Positions 32,511 through 41,852 of a DNA stretch of 54,221 bases are shown here, one piece after another (within the stretch, counting starts at the first letter, position 1; the number at the start of each line of letters is the position of its first letter). The notes beneath the pieces are model-generated. The model ran no database searches. It saw only the letters and a list, made by a program, of their open reading frames with translations, and had not been told where the DNA came from. The stretch is from Phycisphaeraceae bacterium (GTDB taxonomy: Bacteria; Planctomycetota; Phycisphaerae; Phycisphaerales; UBA1924), in NCBI GenBank assembly GCA_019636535.1, contig JAHBXK010000023.1, positions 1-54,221 on the forward strand. The letters are read 5' to 3'. The position numbers and the translations under genes are program-made.

Positions 32511-34670
32511 ATGTCCACGCTCGCCGTGCAAAGCGCTCCCAGCCCCAAGCCCGCTCTCGCGGACGCACCACCCAGCGGCCTCTGGACCCGCCTCACCTCC
32601 CCCCGCGGCGAGTTGTACTCCGCCATCCTCGCCGGTGTCCTGCTCCTGGCCTCCCTCATCGCCCGATGGGTCATCGACGGCGACGGCGGGCGAGAGGCCG
32701 CCCTCGTGCTTGCTTGGGTCAGCCTCGCCATCGGACTCTTCCACGGCGCCCGCGCCGCGTGGGAGTCACTTGCGCAACTCACGTTCGACATCGACGTCCT
32801 CATGGTCATCGGCGGCGTCCTCGCCGCGGTCATGGGCGCGCCCGGCGAAGGGGCGCTCCTTCTGTTCCTCTTCGTCCTCTCCGGCGCGCTCGAAGCTCTC
32901 GCCATGCAGCGCACCACCCGCGCCGTCGAGGCCCTCCACAAACTCATGCCCACCAAGGCCCACCGGCTGCGACCCGGCGCCGATCCCGCCTCCGCTTCGG
33001 AATCCGATTGGGAATGGGTCCAGCCCGAGCAACTCGCGCCGGGCGACGTCGTCCGCGTTCCCCCCGGCGAGACCATCCCCGCCGACGCCAAGGTGCTCTC
33101 CGACAACGGCGACGAGGGCGGATGGGCGGTCAACCAGGCCTCGCTCACGGGCGAGTCGCTCCCCCGAACGCTCCACGCGGCCGACGACGTTTACGCCGGC
33201 ACGATCAACGTCGGCAACCCGCTCCGCATCCGCGTCAGCAGGCCCGTCAGCGAGTCGTCCCTGCAGCGCGTGCTCAACCTCGTCATCGAGGCCCAGCAGC
33301 AGCGCGAACCCGTCCAGCGCCTCATCGACCGTTTCAGCCAGCCCTACGCCATCTCCGTCATGCTCCTCTCAATCGTCGTGTTCTTCGTCTGGTGGCTGGG
33401 GTTCGGTGCTCCGGTCTGGGCGACACCGTCGTTCTCATCGGCGGCCGCGGAGTCCGACACACGCACCGAAGTGGGCGCGCTCTATGTGGCGATCACACTC
33501 CTCATCGTTGCTTCCCCATGCGCGGTGATCATCTCAACGCCCACCGCGACGCTCGCGGCCATCAGCCGTGCGGCACGCATGGGCGTGCTCTTCAAGGGCG
33601 GACAGGCCATCGAGCGCCTCTCGCGCTTGCAGGCGATCTGCTTTGACAAGACCGGCACCCTCACCGTCGGCCGTCCGAGCGTCTCGCAGATCCACGCGGT
33701 GGGCTGGTCCGACGAAGAGTCCCTGCTCTCCGTCGCGGCCGGGCTCGAACAGGAATCGACGCACCCCATCGCCGACGCCATCCGCCGCGCCGCCGCCGAA
33801 CGCGGCGTCACGCCCGCACCCGGCACGCAGCACGAGTTCGTTCCCGGCCGGGGCGTCCAGGCGGTCATCGCCGGCAAGCCCGCCCGGCTCGGCACCCTCA
33901 AGCACACGCACGACCTGATCCCCGTTTGCTTCCGCAACAAGGTGCAGGAGGTGCTTCAATCCGTGCAGGAGCGCGGCAACATCGCCGTGGTGGTCGTGCA
34001 CGACCAGCAGGCCGCGGTCGTTGTGCTCTCCGACATCGTGCGACCCGGTGCCGAGCGACTGGTCTCTCGCCTGCACCAGATCGGTGTGCGACCGGTCGTC
34101 ATGCTGACGGGCGACAACGAGCACACCGCGGCAGCCGTGGCAAAGAAACTCGACATCGACCTCTTCTTTGCGCAGTTGCTTCCCGAGGACAAGGTCCACC
34201 ACGTCGAGCGAATCAAGTCGGGCCAAACCGCATCGGGCGAGCCCGGCACGATCCCAGACGGCCGACGATTCACAGGCGTCATTGGTGACGGTGTCAACGA
34301 CGCCCCGGCCCTCGCCGCGTCGGACGTTTCCATCGGCATCGGTTCCATCGGCTCCGATGCGGCCCTCGAAACCGCCGACATCGTGCTGCTCAACGACGAT
34401 CTCGGAGTCGTCCCTTGGGCCGTCGGGTTGGCTCGAAGGGCAAGAAGGACAATCCTCTTCAATCTGACGCTCGCCGTCTCGGCCATGGTCGTCATGGCGA
34501 TCTGGACGCTCGTCGGCTCGCGAACCGGAGCACCCCTGCCGCTCTGGGCAGGCGTGTTGGGGCACGAAGGGGGCACGCTGGTGGTGGTTCTCAACTCGCT
34601 GCTGTTGCTCGCGTACCCGTCCGGCACGGGTGTGGCTTCGCTCGAATCCGCCTCGGGTAACTCGGACTGA
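32511..34670 (+). CDS. P1B-4-type heavy-metal-translocating P-type ATPase
   Basis: A 719-residue metal-exporting ATPase with all P-type motifs: LTGESLPR near residue 212, CFDKTGTLTVG with the phosphorylated Asp near 379, ESTHPIADAIRRAA near 420, and IGDGVNDAPALAASD near 592. The metal-site helix reads VASPCAVIIS (SPC, near 335) rather than CPC. A late helix carries HEGGT (685-689). SPC with HEG(G/S)T is the signature of the P1B-4 subgroup, linked to cobalt, iron or zinc export (CoaT, PfeT, CtpD). No N-terminal metal-binding domain is present. The start at 32511 (MSTLAVQSA) is chosen; the 285 bases upstream hold no supported gene. An Rrf2 regulator follows 95 bases downstream. Confidence 0.9.
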   Translation: MSTLAVQSAPSPKPALADAPPSGLWTRLTSPRGELYSAILAGVLLLASLIARWVIDGDGGREAALVLAWVSLAIGLFHGARAAWESLAQLTFDIDVLMVIGGVLAAVMGAPGEGALLLFLFVLSGALEALAMQRTTRAVEALHKLMPTKAHRLRPGADPASASESDWEWVQPEQLAPGDVVRVPPGETIPADAKVLSDNGDEGGWAVNQASLTGESLPRTLHAADDVYAGTINVGNPLRIRVSRPVSESSLQRVLNLVIEAQQQREPVQRLIDRFSQPYAISVMLLSIVVFFVWWLGFGAPVWATPSFSSAAAESDTRTEVGALYVAITLLIVASPCAVIISTPTATLAAISRAARMGVLFKGGQAIERLSRLQAICFDKTGTLTVGRPSVSQIHAVGWSDEESLLSVAAGLEQESTHPIADAIRRAAAERGVTPAPGTQHEFVPGRGVQAVIAGKPARLGTLKHTHDLIPVCFRNKVQEVLQSVQERGNIAVVVVHDQQAAVVVLSDIVRPGAERLVSRLHQIGVRPVVMLTGDNEHTAAAVAKKLDIDLFFAQLLPEDKVHHVERIKSGQTASGEPGTIPDGRRFTGVIGDGVNDAPALAASDVSIGIGSIGSDAALETADIVLLNDDLGVVPWAVGLARRARRTILFNLTLAVSAMVVMAIWTLVGSRTGAPLPLWAGVLGHEGGTLVVVLNSLLLLAYPSGTGVASLESASGNSD

Positions 34671-34765
34671 AGGGTCCTAAACTGTGCGGGCGCTCAAACC
34701 CGGGCGTGCCCACCTTTATCCCCTCGTTCTCCCCGGCCCCGCAGCGCCATTCGGAGCGACCCCCG

Positions 34766-35239
34766 ATGTTCTCTCAAACCACCGAGTACGCACTGCGAGC
34801 CATGGCTTGGCTCGCCCTCTCGCCCGACACGCTGACGCCCACCGGCCAGCTGGCCGAGAAGACCAAGGTGCCAACGCACTACCTGTCCAAGGTGCTGCAG
34901 CAACTCGGCGACGCAAAACTCATCTCGGGTCGTCGAGGCGTCAAGGGCGGCTATCGCCTCGCCCGCCATCCCTCCCAGATCACGTTGCTCGAGGTCGTCA
35001 ACGCCGTTTCCGAGGTCAAACGGATCACTTCGTGTCCGTTGGGCCTTGCCAACCACGGACCCAATCTCTGCCCGCTGCACCGTCGGATCGACGCCGTGGC
35101 CGCGGCCACCATCGAGATCTACGGCAACACCACGCTCGAGTCGCTCCTGCTCGAGCCCAACGCTCCCAAGCCGTTGTGCGACACCGAGATGACCGCCAAA
35201 CTCAGCATCGGGGGCGTTCCAATCGGTACGCGTGGCTGA
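34766..35239 (+). CDS. Rrf2-family transcriptional regulator
   Basis: A 157-residue Rrf2 regulator. The winged HTH begins MFSQTTEYALRAMAWLAL, then PTHYLSKVLQQLGDAKLISG and RRGVKGGYRLAR. The ligand region has TSCPLGLANHGPNLCPLHRRID near residue 90, with two Cys, and one more Cys near 145 (KPLCDTEM). In IscR and NsrR, three Cys hold an iron-sulfur cluster. Here the spacing differs, so cluster binding is possible but not certain. It follows the P1B-4 ATPase in the same direction, and regulation of that metal exporter is plausible. Confidence 0.88.
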   Translation: MFSQTTEYALRAMAWLALSPDTLTPTGQLAEKTKVPTHYLSKVLQQLGDAKLISGRRGVKGGYRLARHPSQITLLEVVNAVSEVKRITSCPLGLANHGPNLCPLHRRIDAVAAATIEIYGNTTLESLLLEPNAPKPLCDTEMTAKLSIGGVPIGTRG

Positions 35240-35506
35240 AGGGGCTCCCCTTTGAAGCCAGTCTGACCAATCCGCACGGCTTGCCCGTGTTCACGCCGGA
35301 TCGCTGCGCTCCCGCTGGTCACTCAACCATCGCGTGCTCCACTGTGAACGCCGAAATCGGTGCGGTCGTACGGAATCAGAGCGCCCGCGCGGGCGGCGGC
35401 GAAGCACCAGACGCCGCGTTCCCCAGCCGGCATTGGTCCCACACCGGCCTCGGCTGTCTCGTGCTGTTTCCGTCGCGATCGCGGCCCTGACCGATAACAT
35501 TCCACA

Positions 35507-36709
35507 ATGTCCTCAGCCCTCTCCGCCATTCCCTACTTCTATGTCGCCATGCGGCCCGGCGGGGGTCGCACCGTCGGCGTTCGATCGGCCGGCTCGATCC
35601 AGGCGCTCTCCCAGTCTCTCCGATCCGAAAACCGCCTGCTGCTCAAGACCTACCGCCTCCCCTCTTGGGCCGGCTCGGCGGCGGGCATCTCGCTCAAGGA
35701 CTACGCCCTGCTCAACGAGCAGTTGGCTCAGTTGCTCTCCCGCGGTGTGCCGCTGGTCGAGGCGCTCGAAGTCGTCGCACAGACCGTCCGACCCGCCGCA
35801 CGCCCGATCATCGTCCGCATGAAGGACCTGGTCGCGGCCGGCTCTTCATTCGCGGACGCATGCCGCCAGGTGGGCGGATTCGACAACGTGACCATCGCCG
35901 TCTATCGCGGCGCTGAGCGTTCGGGCGATCTCGCCGGCGCAGCGCGCGAACTCATGCTCAACGCGCGCCGCCAACTGGGCATCCAGGGCAAGGCGACGAC
36001 CCTCATGGTCTACCCGATCGTCGTGCTCTCCATCAGCGCCGTCGTCACGGTGTTCATGATGATCGGCGTCGTGCCGAAACTGGGTGAGGCGCTCGCCGAC
36101 GCGGACATTCCGCTCCCCTGGGTGTCGCAGGTCGTGATGAACACGGGCGCGTGGATGAAGACCAACGCGCTGTGGCTCGGGCTCGGCTTCGCCGTGCTCG
36201 CCGTGGGCGGCATCTTCGCGCGCAAGATCATCGCCGCCGCGCTCGCCCGCGCCTTCCGCCGACTGCCGCTGATCCGCGACGTGGTGCTCGCGCAGGAATC
36301 GGCCCGATTCTTCTCGGTCATGGCGGCGATGGTGCGCACAGGTGTGCCCCTCGGCGATGCGCTCGGCGTGGCCAACCAGGCCGTGACGCACCCGGTCCTG
36401 CGAAGTCAACTCGAGCGTCTCCGGACGCGCCTCATCGAGGGCGGACTGCTGCGAACCCTCATCGACGAGGTCGTCGCCTTCCCGATCGCCACGCGCCGCC
36501 TCCTCGTCGCGGCCGAACGCAGCGGCGACATGGAGACCGCCTTCACCACCCTCGCCGGCGACATGACCACCGAGGTCGAGACCCGTTCCGCACGCCTGCT
36601 GGCCGTGCTCGAACCGCTCCTCATCCTCGTCATGTTCGCCGTCATCGGCACGCTCTTGCTCGCCGTCATGCTCCCGATGCTCACCATGTCGTCGCGCGTG
36701 TCGTTCTAG
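35507..36709 (+). CDS. gspF: Type II secretion / pilus inner-membrane protein GspF
   Basis: A 400-residue GspF/PilC platform protein. It has duplicated helical domains (about residues 70-190: LLNEQLAQLLSRGVPLVEALEVV, then AVYRGAERSGDLAGAAREL; about 270-400: FSVMAAMVRTGVPLGDALGVA, then RLLVAAERSGDMETAF). Three hydrophobic segments lie near residues 165-190, 220-240 and 370-395 (LEPLLILVMFAVIGTLLLAV). It interacts with the secretion ATPase and pseudopilins in other systems. It starts a run of secretion-like genes that continues to 45.1 kb. Confidence 0.92.
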   Translation: MSSALSAIPYFYVAMRPGGGRTVGVRSAGSIQALSQSLRSENRLLLKTYRLPSWAGSAAGISLKDYALLNEQLAQLLSRGVPLVEALEVVAQTVRPAARPIIVRMKDLVAAGSSFADACRQVGGFDNVTIAVYRGAERSGDLAGAARELMLNARRQLGIQGKATTLMVYPIVVLSISAVVTVFMMIGVVPKLGEALADADIPLPWVSQVVMNTGAWMKTNALWLGLGFAVLAVGGIFARKIIAAALARAFRRLPLIRDVVLAQESARFFSVMAAMVRTGVPLGDALGVANQAVTHPVLRSQLERLRTRLIEGGLLRTLIDEVVAFPIATRRLLVAAERSGDMETAFTTLAGDMTTEVETRSARLLAVLEPLLILVMFAVIGTLLLAVMLPMLTMSSRVSF

Positions 36710-36856
36710 GACGACCGCCGCGAAACCGCTTGTCCCGAACCTCCCCGGCCGATCCGGATCCAACCCAAGCGCCCGACCCGCCCAGGGCGAATCACTAGGA
36801 AACCGCGGGCAGACTCGCCCGAATCCCTCGTACCAGCCCCTGCCCGGAGATCCACC

Positions 36857-37264
36857 ATGACCGTTCAGACAAAGAGCCGTTCCAGCCGACCCGCACGCCG
36901 GGCCTTCACCCTCCTCGAAATGATGCTCGTGGTGGTCATCATGGGCGTGCTCGCCACCGTCGCGGTCGTTTCGCTCTCAGGCCGCGGCGATGCGGCCAAA
37001 CGCGGCGCAACCTTCGCGTCCCTCAACACCGTTCAGTCCAGCATCCAGCAGTTCCACCTCGAGAAAAACCGCTACCCCAGCAGCCTCTCCGAACTCGTTC
37101 CGAAGTACATCTCCAAGACGCCCAAGGACGGCTGGAAGCGAGAGTTCATTTACGTCTCGCCTTCCCCGGACGGCAGGCCCTACGACTGCTACTCGATGGG
37201 CTCCGACGGACAGATCGGCGGCGGCGACGACATTTCTATCTGGGACGAGGACACGGGCGACTGA
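36857..37264 (+). CDS. gspG: Major pseudopilin GspG
   Basis: A 135-residue pseudopilin. The prepilin peptidase site is RRA-FTLLEMMLVVVIMGVLA; Ala precedes the cleaved Phe instead of Gly, and Glu at +5 is present. The globular part has the GspG pattern LEKNRYPSSLSELVPKYI, then PKDGW and a closing GSDGQIGGGDDISIWDE. The latter contains the acidic residues that bind calcium in GspG proteins. It follows GspF by 147 bases. Confidence 0.92.
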   Translation: MTVQTKSRSSRPARRAFTLLEMMLVVVIMGVLATVAVVSLSGRGDAAKRGATFASLNTVQSSIQQFHLEKNRYPSSLSELVPKYISKTPKDGWKREFIYVSPSPDGRPYDCYSMGSDGQIGGGDDISIWDEDTGD

Positions 37265-37343
37265 ACACGACAATCGCGCGCCCATGAAGCCCCGACCGAT
37301 CTGATCACGCACATCAGGACCGAGACAGTGTGAGCACCACCGA

Positions 37344-37985
37344 GTGAACCACCCGAATCGTCATGCCCGACTGCACCGACCGGGGCTCACGCTTCTGGAG
37401 ATGGTGCTTTCCGTCGTGGTACTCGGGCTGGTCGCCGCGGCGATCATGAACGCCGTCGGCTACATCATCGGCGTCGAGGCACGGTCGCGCAGGCTCATCG
37501 CCGCGCACGAACTGGCCAACCGCCTCATCCTTCAGTACCTCGACGACGACACCAGCATGCCCGATCGATCCCGTCCGCTCGAGTACAACGACCACATCTA
37601 TGCGTGGGACATCGAGGTCCAGCCGGTGACGATGGATCCCTCCAATCCGATCCGCGCTGCCACATCCCCCGTGGCCATGCAGTTTCTCTCCCGATTCAAA
37701 CTGCTCACCATCGTCGTCTACGAAGCCGAGCGTGGCCCGTCCGGAGGGCTGATCCTCGGCGAGCCTATGGCCATGCTCTCGCGGGTCTTCGATCCCACGG
37801 TCGTTCGCAACCCCGACGCAATGGAGCGGTTCGGCGAGAACGAGGACCGAGTGCAACGACTCGTCGGAACGCTCACGGGCGCTGCGAACCTCGACGTCGG
37901 CAGCGGACTCAGTTCCCAGGGACTCGGACGGGGCAGGCCCGATCGCTCCAACCGCGTGAACCGAACGGGAGGGAGCAGGCGATGA
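37344..37985 (+). CDS. Minor pseudopilin (GspI/H-like)
   Basis: A 213-residue minor pseudopilin. It has the cleavage motif PG-LTLLEMVLSVVVLG, with Gly14 before the cleaved Leu15 and Glu19 at +5. The globular part is not specific enough to separate GspI from GspH. The Arg- and Gly-rich C-terminus (GLGRGRPDRSNRVNRTGG) looks disordered. The start is GTG at 37344. The stop overlaps the next gene by 4 bases (ATGA). Position between GspG and a GspJ-like gene favours the I/H role. Confidence 0.8.
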   Translation: MNHPNRHARLHRPGLTLLEMVLSVVVLGLVAAAIMNAVGYIIGVEARSRRLIAAHELANRLILQYLDDDTSMPDRSRPLEYNDHIYAWDIEVQPVTMDPSNPIRAATSPVAMQFLSRFKLLTIVVYEAERGPSGGLILGEPMAMLSRVFDPTVVRNPDAMERFGENEDRVQRLVGTLTGAANLDVGSGLSSQGLGRGRPDRSNRVNRTGGSRR

Positions 37986-39577
37986 CCAGCCCACGCACGG
38001 CCCGCGCCTTCACGCTCATCGAGGTGGTCCTCGCCTCGCTCATCGGTTCGCTCGTGCTCATCGCCGCCGTCGGTGTCTTCGCCGCGATGAACTCGACCGA
38101 CCAGCGGCACAAAGTCCGCACACGCCAGACCAACGAGATCTCGCTCGCCTATCGCGTGCTCGAGCGCTGCTTCCAACTGCTCGTCATGGACGATGCGCCG
38201 CCCTCCGCCGATGCCGACGCTCGCACGCGCATCGAGCGCGACCTGCAGCGTGCCGACGGCCTCCTCATCTCCGACGACGGAGCGGACCTCGAGAACGCCC
38301 GGCTGCTGCTCATCCCCGACGCTACCGCGCCGGGTCTGATGCATGGCGCCGACGGCACTTCCCGCCCTCAACTCGTGCGCATGTCGCTCCGTTCGCCGCC
38401 GATCGCCGGCGGCCTGCCGAGCCGCGGCCCTGAGCAGTCCTCAGCGCTCACCGCCCAACAGGTGCTCGAGCGTCCGATCCGTCGATCCGGCTCGGTCTCA
38501 AGGTCCACGGGTCTCTCCACGGACCCTGCCGGCGACGAAGAAGACGAGTGGGATCCCGCCGCCGCCGAGGCTCCCCGCGCGCCGGGCGTTCGCGCCGAAC
38601 TGATCCTGCTCCCAGATTCACAGCAACCCGAAGCGACGCCCACTTCAAGGTCGGCCGTGGTGGTCGCGGGCCTGTCGAGCACCTCGTTCGCAACTTCGTT
38701 CCACTCGGCCGATCTTGATGAGCAAGGTTGGACGCTCTGGTACCGCGAGATCCCGGCACGGAGCGGCGCCGATCACCTCACGCCCGATCAACGAAGCCGC
38801 GTGCTCGCAGGTGATGTCGGCCTGCTTCAAGGCGAGATCGACCCGGCCGACTTGCACTACCAGCCAGACCCCGCGTCCTTCAGACGCATCCCGCTCATCT
38901 CCGGCATCCGCCACCTCGAGTGGCGTGTCTATCGCCGCAGCAGGTTTGTGAGCCAATTGGCCGCGATCGCCTCCCGCGAACTCCCCGCGTACGTCGAAGT
39001 CTCTTTCGAGTTGCTCAACGGCCGACGCGAGAACTGGATGTTCGAGGTCTCGTGGACCACCGGACCCGAGCCGGGTTCGCTCCTCTCGCTGGGGGCCGAT
39101 CCGCTCGACCTGCTCGTCGATCCAGCCCAGTTCACCAATCCGGACGGCACGCCCACCAACCCACTCCTCGGCGGTGGCAACGGCGGCGCTGGCGCAGGCG
39201 CCCGCCCCACAACCGGCGGCAACGCCGGCACGCCCGCGACCCCAGGCCAGCCCACCCGCCCGGGCGGTCAGGCTCGTCCCGGCACCCCAACGCCCAAGCC
39301 CGGCACGACCACCACCACCGGTTCCGGCGGACGAAGCAACGCCCCCGCTGCCCCCGCGCGACCAGGCTCCTCCGGCACCGGTTCCGGCGGGACTCAGTCC
39401 GGCGGTGGTGGTGGCGGAGGGAGTAGCAGCACCGGCGGGAGTGGGGGGGGCGGTGGGAGCGGCGGCGGGGGTTCGCGCACACCCTCGAACTCACCCAACA
39501 AGCCGACCGCCCCCGTTCCCGAAACGCACCGTGAACTCGTCCCGCGGGGCGGCGGCGGAACCAAGCCCAACAACTGA
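37982..39577 (+). CDS. GspJ-like pseudopilin with a long Gly/Pro/Thr tail
   Basis: A 531-residue protein, about two to three times the size of GspJ. The N-terminus MTSPRTARA-FTLIEVVLAS has a prepilin site with Ala9 before Phe10 and Glu14 at +5. The central domain (to about residue 385) has GspJ-like features, including a beta-rich core ending ISGIRHLEWRVYRRS and a closing ENWMFEVSW. After about residue 387 the chain becomes low-complexity, rich in Gly, Pro, Thr, Ser and Ala, with many Gly runs, to the C-terminus (about 145 residues). Base use here is extremely G+C-rich. Surface exposure or filament-tip spacing is only a guess. Confidence 0.8.
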   Translation: MTSPRTARAFTLIEVVLASLIGSLVLIAAVGVFAAMNSTDQRHKVRTRQTNEISLAYRVLERCFQLLVMDDAPPSADADARTRIERDLQRADGLLISDDGADLENARLLLIPDATAPGLMHGADGTSRPQLVRMSLRSPPIAGGLPSRGPEQSSALTAQQVLERPIRRSGSVSRSTGLSTDPAGDEEDEWDPAAAEAPRAPGVRAELILLPDSQQPEATPTSRSAVVVAGLSSTSFATSFHSADLDEQGWTLWYREIPARSGADHLTPDQRSRVLAGDVGLLQGEIDPADLHYQPDPASFRRIPLISGIRHLEWRVYRRSRFVSQLAAIASRELPAYVEVSFELLNGRRENWMFEVSWTTGPEPGSLLSLGADPLDLLVDPAQFTNPDGTPTNPLLGGGNGGAGAGARPTTGGNAGTPATPGQPTRPGGQARPGTPTPKPGTTTTTGSGGRSNAPAAPARPGSSGTGSGGTQSGGGGGGGSSSTGGSGGGGGSGGGGSRTPSNSPNKPTAPVPETHRELVPRGGGGTKPNN

Positions 39578-39623
39578 TCAGAGAACCTGCCCAACACCGT
39601 CCGATCCAAACGAGCCGCAAGAC

Positions 39624-40505
39624 GTGAACATCGCGACTCTCAACCAGACCCCAATCGCACGACCGACGCTCAAGCGCCGATCTGTCGTCTTGCGCCGATC
39701 GCGTGCGTTCGCGATGCCGCTCGTGCTCATCCTGGCGCTCGCCGGGTCGCTGATCATCGCGATCTTGCTCGAGCGTCAAGGCTCGGCGAGCCTCTCTGTG
39801 CGACGCCAACTCGACGCCTACCAGTTCCACCACGTCTCCGGCGGCATGCGAGAAATGATCGCTCGCTGGATGAAACTCGCCCGGGGTCCGATCGAGTCGA
39901 ACCTCGACGACGATGGACGGGCCTTCATGCTCCAACTCCCCGGCGGATACTCCGTCGATGTCTACATGGAGGACGGGCAGGGCGGCGCGCTCACCGATAC
40001 CTCCCAACTCGTCGGTCGAAGGCGCCAGATCGCCGAGTACATGCGAGCCTACGTCGAGACCTTCGGCGATCCCGACGAGTTCGACGTCTCGCTCCGTCCG
40101 GCCGGACCGGCGGTCATCAGCGTTGCGAGCGCACCCCGCATCGTGCTCGAGGCGTTGGCGTCGGCCTGCGTCGAGCCCGATCAAGTGCAGCAGGTGGTCG
40201 ACACCCTTCTCGCCATCGCCGCTCAGCACGCCGAGCCCGGATATGTGCACTCGTCATCCCCACAGATCTCCCTCGCCGATCTGCGGATCGACTCGGTCGC
40301 CCGCCAGGAGATCGAGTCCATGATCACGACCAGCCCTTCCATCTTCCGAATCATCTGCGTTGAGCGTGCTCCGGGAGGACGTGCCAACTGGCGTGCGGGC
40401 GGACTCATGGACGTTGCCTCCACACGCTCCGTGGCTGCATATGACCAGGGGGGGCCGTTCCTGACTTGGGAGGATTTGCCGCCCGAAGGCACCCGCAGCC
40501 GATAA
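39624..40505 (+). CDS. GspK-like pseudopilin
   Basis: A 293-residue protein with one N-terminal hydrophobic helix (AFAMPLVLILALAGSLIIAILL) and no Glu at the +5 position, a trait of GspK. The soluble part has alpha-helical segments (RQLDAYQFHHVSGGMREMIARW) and the VASAPRIVLEALASA stretch resembling the GspK 'NVNTAP' motif. A late FRIICVERAPGGRANWRAG matches the end of GspK domains. The start is GTG at 39624; the frame continues upstream through the Gly-rich tail region of the preceding gene but is not protein-like there. Downstream, 137 bases precede the next gene. Confidence 0.78.
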   Translation: MNIATLNQTPIARPTLKRRSVVLRRSRAFAMPLVLILALAGSLIIAILLERQGSASLSVRRQLDAYQFHHVSGGMREMIARWMKLARGPIESNLDDDGRAFMLQLPGGYSVDVYMEDGQGGALTDTSQLVGRRRQIAEYMRAYVETFGDPDEFDVSLRPAGPAVISVASAPRIVLEALASACVEPDQVQQVVDTLLAIAAQHAEPGYVHSSSPQISLADLRIDSVARQEIESMITTSPSIFRIICVERAPGGRANWRAGGLMDVASTRSVAAYDQGGPFLTWEDLPPEGTRSR

Positions 40506-40642
40506 ACCCCGGTATCAGGTGCCTTGCCGTCCTCCCGCCGCCACCGGCAGGGGTCGCGGCGGGTGACGGCTCGGCCGGCACGCGTGCGGAGCACGCATAA
40601 GTTTCGGTATATGCTGGAGATGCATCAATTGGAGCCCGCACC

Positions 40643-41830
40643 ATGAGCCGCCGTCACACCGATCGAAAAGCCACCAGAACCGCGCAGATCGCTGTCCTTA
40701 TCGCCGGGGCCGGGGCTGCGGCCATGCTCGTCGGGCCGGTTTCCCGTCTCCTCGCGCCGGAAGTTCCCGTCCCGAAGGGGCGATCGGTCCCCGACGGGGC
40801 GAACGTCATCGCCGCAACGAGCCAGCGGGAGATCCCCACCAGCGACGCCATCCAAGCCCTCTCATTGGCCAATCCAAGGACGGCCCGCCCGGTGGTCGAG
40901 AAGACCCCCGAGCCGGAGAACCTCGTGCAGATCGAGCCCGACGATACCGCCGAGCAGGAAGTGGTGCTCGACGAGCCCGACGTCAGCGGCGAGTGGTACT
41001 ACATCGGTTCCATCGTTTCGGCCAAAAACTCCTACGCCTGGTTCATGGTCGACGGTGTCCAGTTCCTGCTCGCACGCGGCAATTCGAAGGACGGCCGACG
41101 CCTCGTCGAAGTGCACGCCGACCACGTCATCATCGTCGATTCCTCGAACATCGAGCGACGGATCGATCTCCTGCCGCCTTCACGCGCTTGGCCAGAGCCC
41201 GGCATGCGCGCCTCCTCCAACCCAGACCCGAACTCTCCCGCGGCACGTGCGATGGCCGCTTCGTCCGCGCGGCCCACGGCACAGGGCTCACCCGTACGCG
41301 CCCGCGGTCCACGCGCAGCCGATGTCTACCGCGAGCAGATCAACCGATCCCGAGCCGCCTCACTTCCGCCCGTCAGGCCGGCGCCCGGCACACAGACCGC
41401 CGCCTCGGACAGCCGCTCCAGAGACGGCCGTTTCGATCCGGGCGACTTCCCACCGAATCTCGACCCGGTCGAGTTTTCCGAGTTCATCTCGAAGGTGAGC
41501 ACCGGCGACTACGACCCACACTGGGCTCGCGAGATCATGGATCGCGCAGGCCTCGAGATCGATTCTCCGATCAACGAACAGATCGACAGGCTCGCCCAGC
41601 TCGGCGTCACGGTCGAAAGCAACCCCTCGTTCTTCCAGAACCTCGACGAACTCCAGGAACGCGTCATCGACGCCGAGGCCGACCCGGGCACGCAGGAGAA
41701 ACTCAAGGCCATCCTCGCCGAGCAGCGTGCCGCTCAGCAGGAGCAGCAGGAGAACACGGGACAGGAATTGGACGAAGAGACGCGCCGAAAACTCGAAGAG
41801 ATCCGCGAGAAGGAGCGGTCCGGTCAGTAA
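40643..41830 (+). CDS. GspC-like inner-membrane/periplasmic protein
   Basis: A 395-residue protein with a single N-terminal helix (residues 15-35, RTAQIAVLIAGAGAAAMLVG) and a Pro/Glu-rich linker. A small beta domain near residues 115-170 follows (EWYYIGSIVSAKNSYAWFMV, then LVEVHADHVIIVDSSNIERR), which resembles the homology region of GspC/PilP. The rest is disordered and Ala/Pro/Arg-rich, ending in a charged coiled coil with many Gln and Glu (LAEQRAAQQEQQENTGQELD). The position before GspL-like and GspM-like genes supports a GspC-type role. Sequence similarity alone is weak. Confidence 0.6.
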   Translation: MSRRHTDRKATRTAQIAVLIAGAGAAAMLVGPVSRLLAPEVPVPKGRSVPDGANVIAATSQREIPTSDAIQALSLANPRTARPVVEKTPEPENLVQIEPDDTAEQEVVLDEPDVSGEWYYIGSIVSAKNSYAWFMVDGVQFLLARGNSKDGRRLVEVHADHVIIVDSSNIERRIDLLPPSRAWPEPGMRASSNPDPNSPAARAMAASSARPTAQGSPVRARGPRAADVYREQINRSRAASLPPVRPAPGTQTAASDSRSRDGRFDPGDFPPNLDPVEFSEFISKVSTGDYDPHWAREIMDRAGLEIDSPINEQIDRLAQLGVTVESNPSFFQNLDELQERVIDAEADPGTQEKLKAILAEQRAAQQEQQENTGQELDEETRRKLEEIREKERSGQ

Positions 41831-41852
41831 TGCCCGGCCACGAGAGGCAGTA

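Noticed and set aside
31814..33646. Arg/Pro/His-rich 610-codon frame on the plus strand
   Set aside because: It is out of frame with both the methyltransferase and ATPase genes and has the Arg/Pro bias typical of GC-rich false frames.
39174..39623. Upstream extension of the GspK-like gene through the Gly-rich tail region
   Set aside because: The frame is low-complexity Arg/Pro/Ala over another gene's coding sequence; the GTG at 39624 gives a normal GspK-type start.
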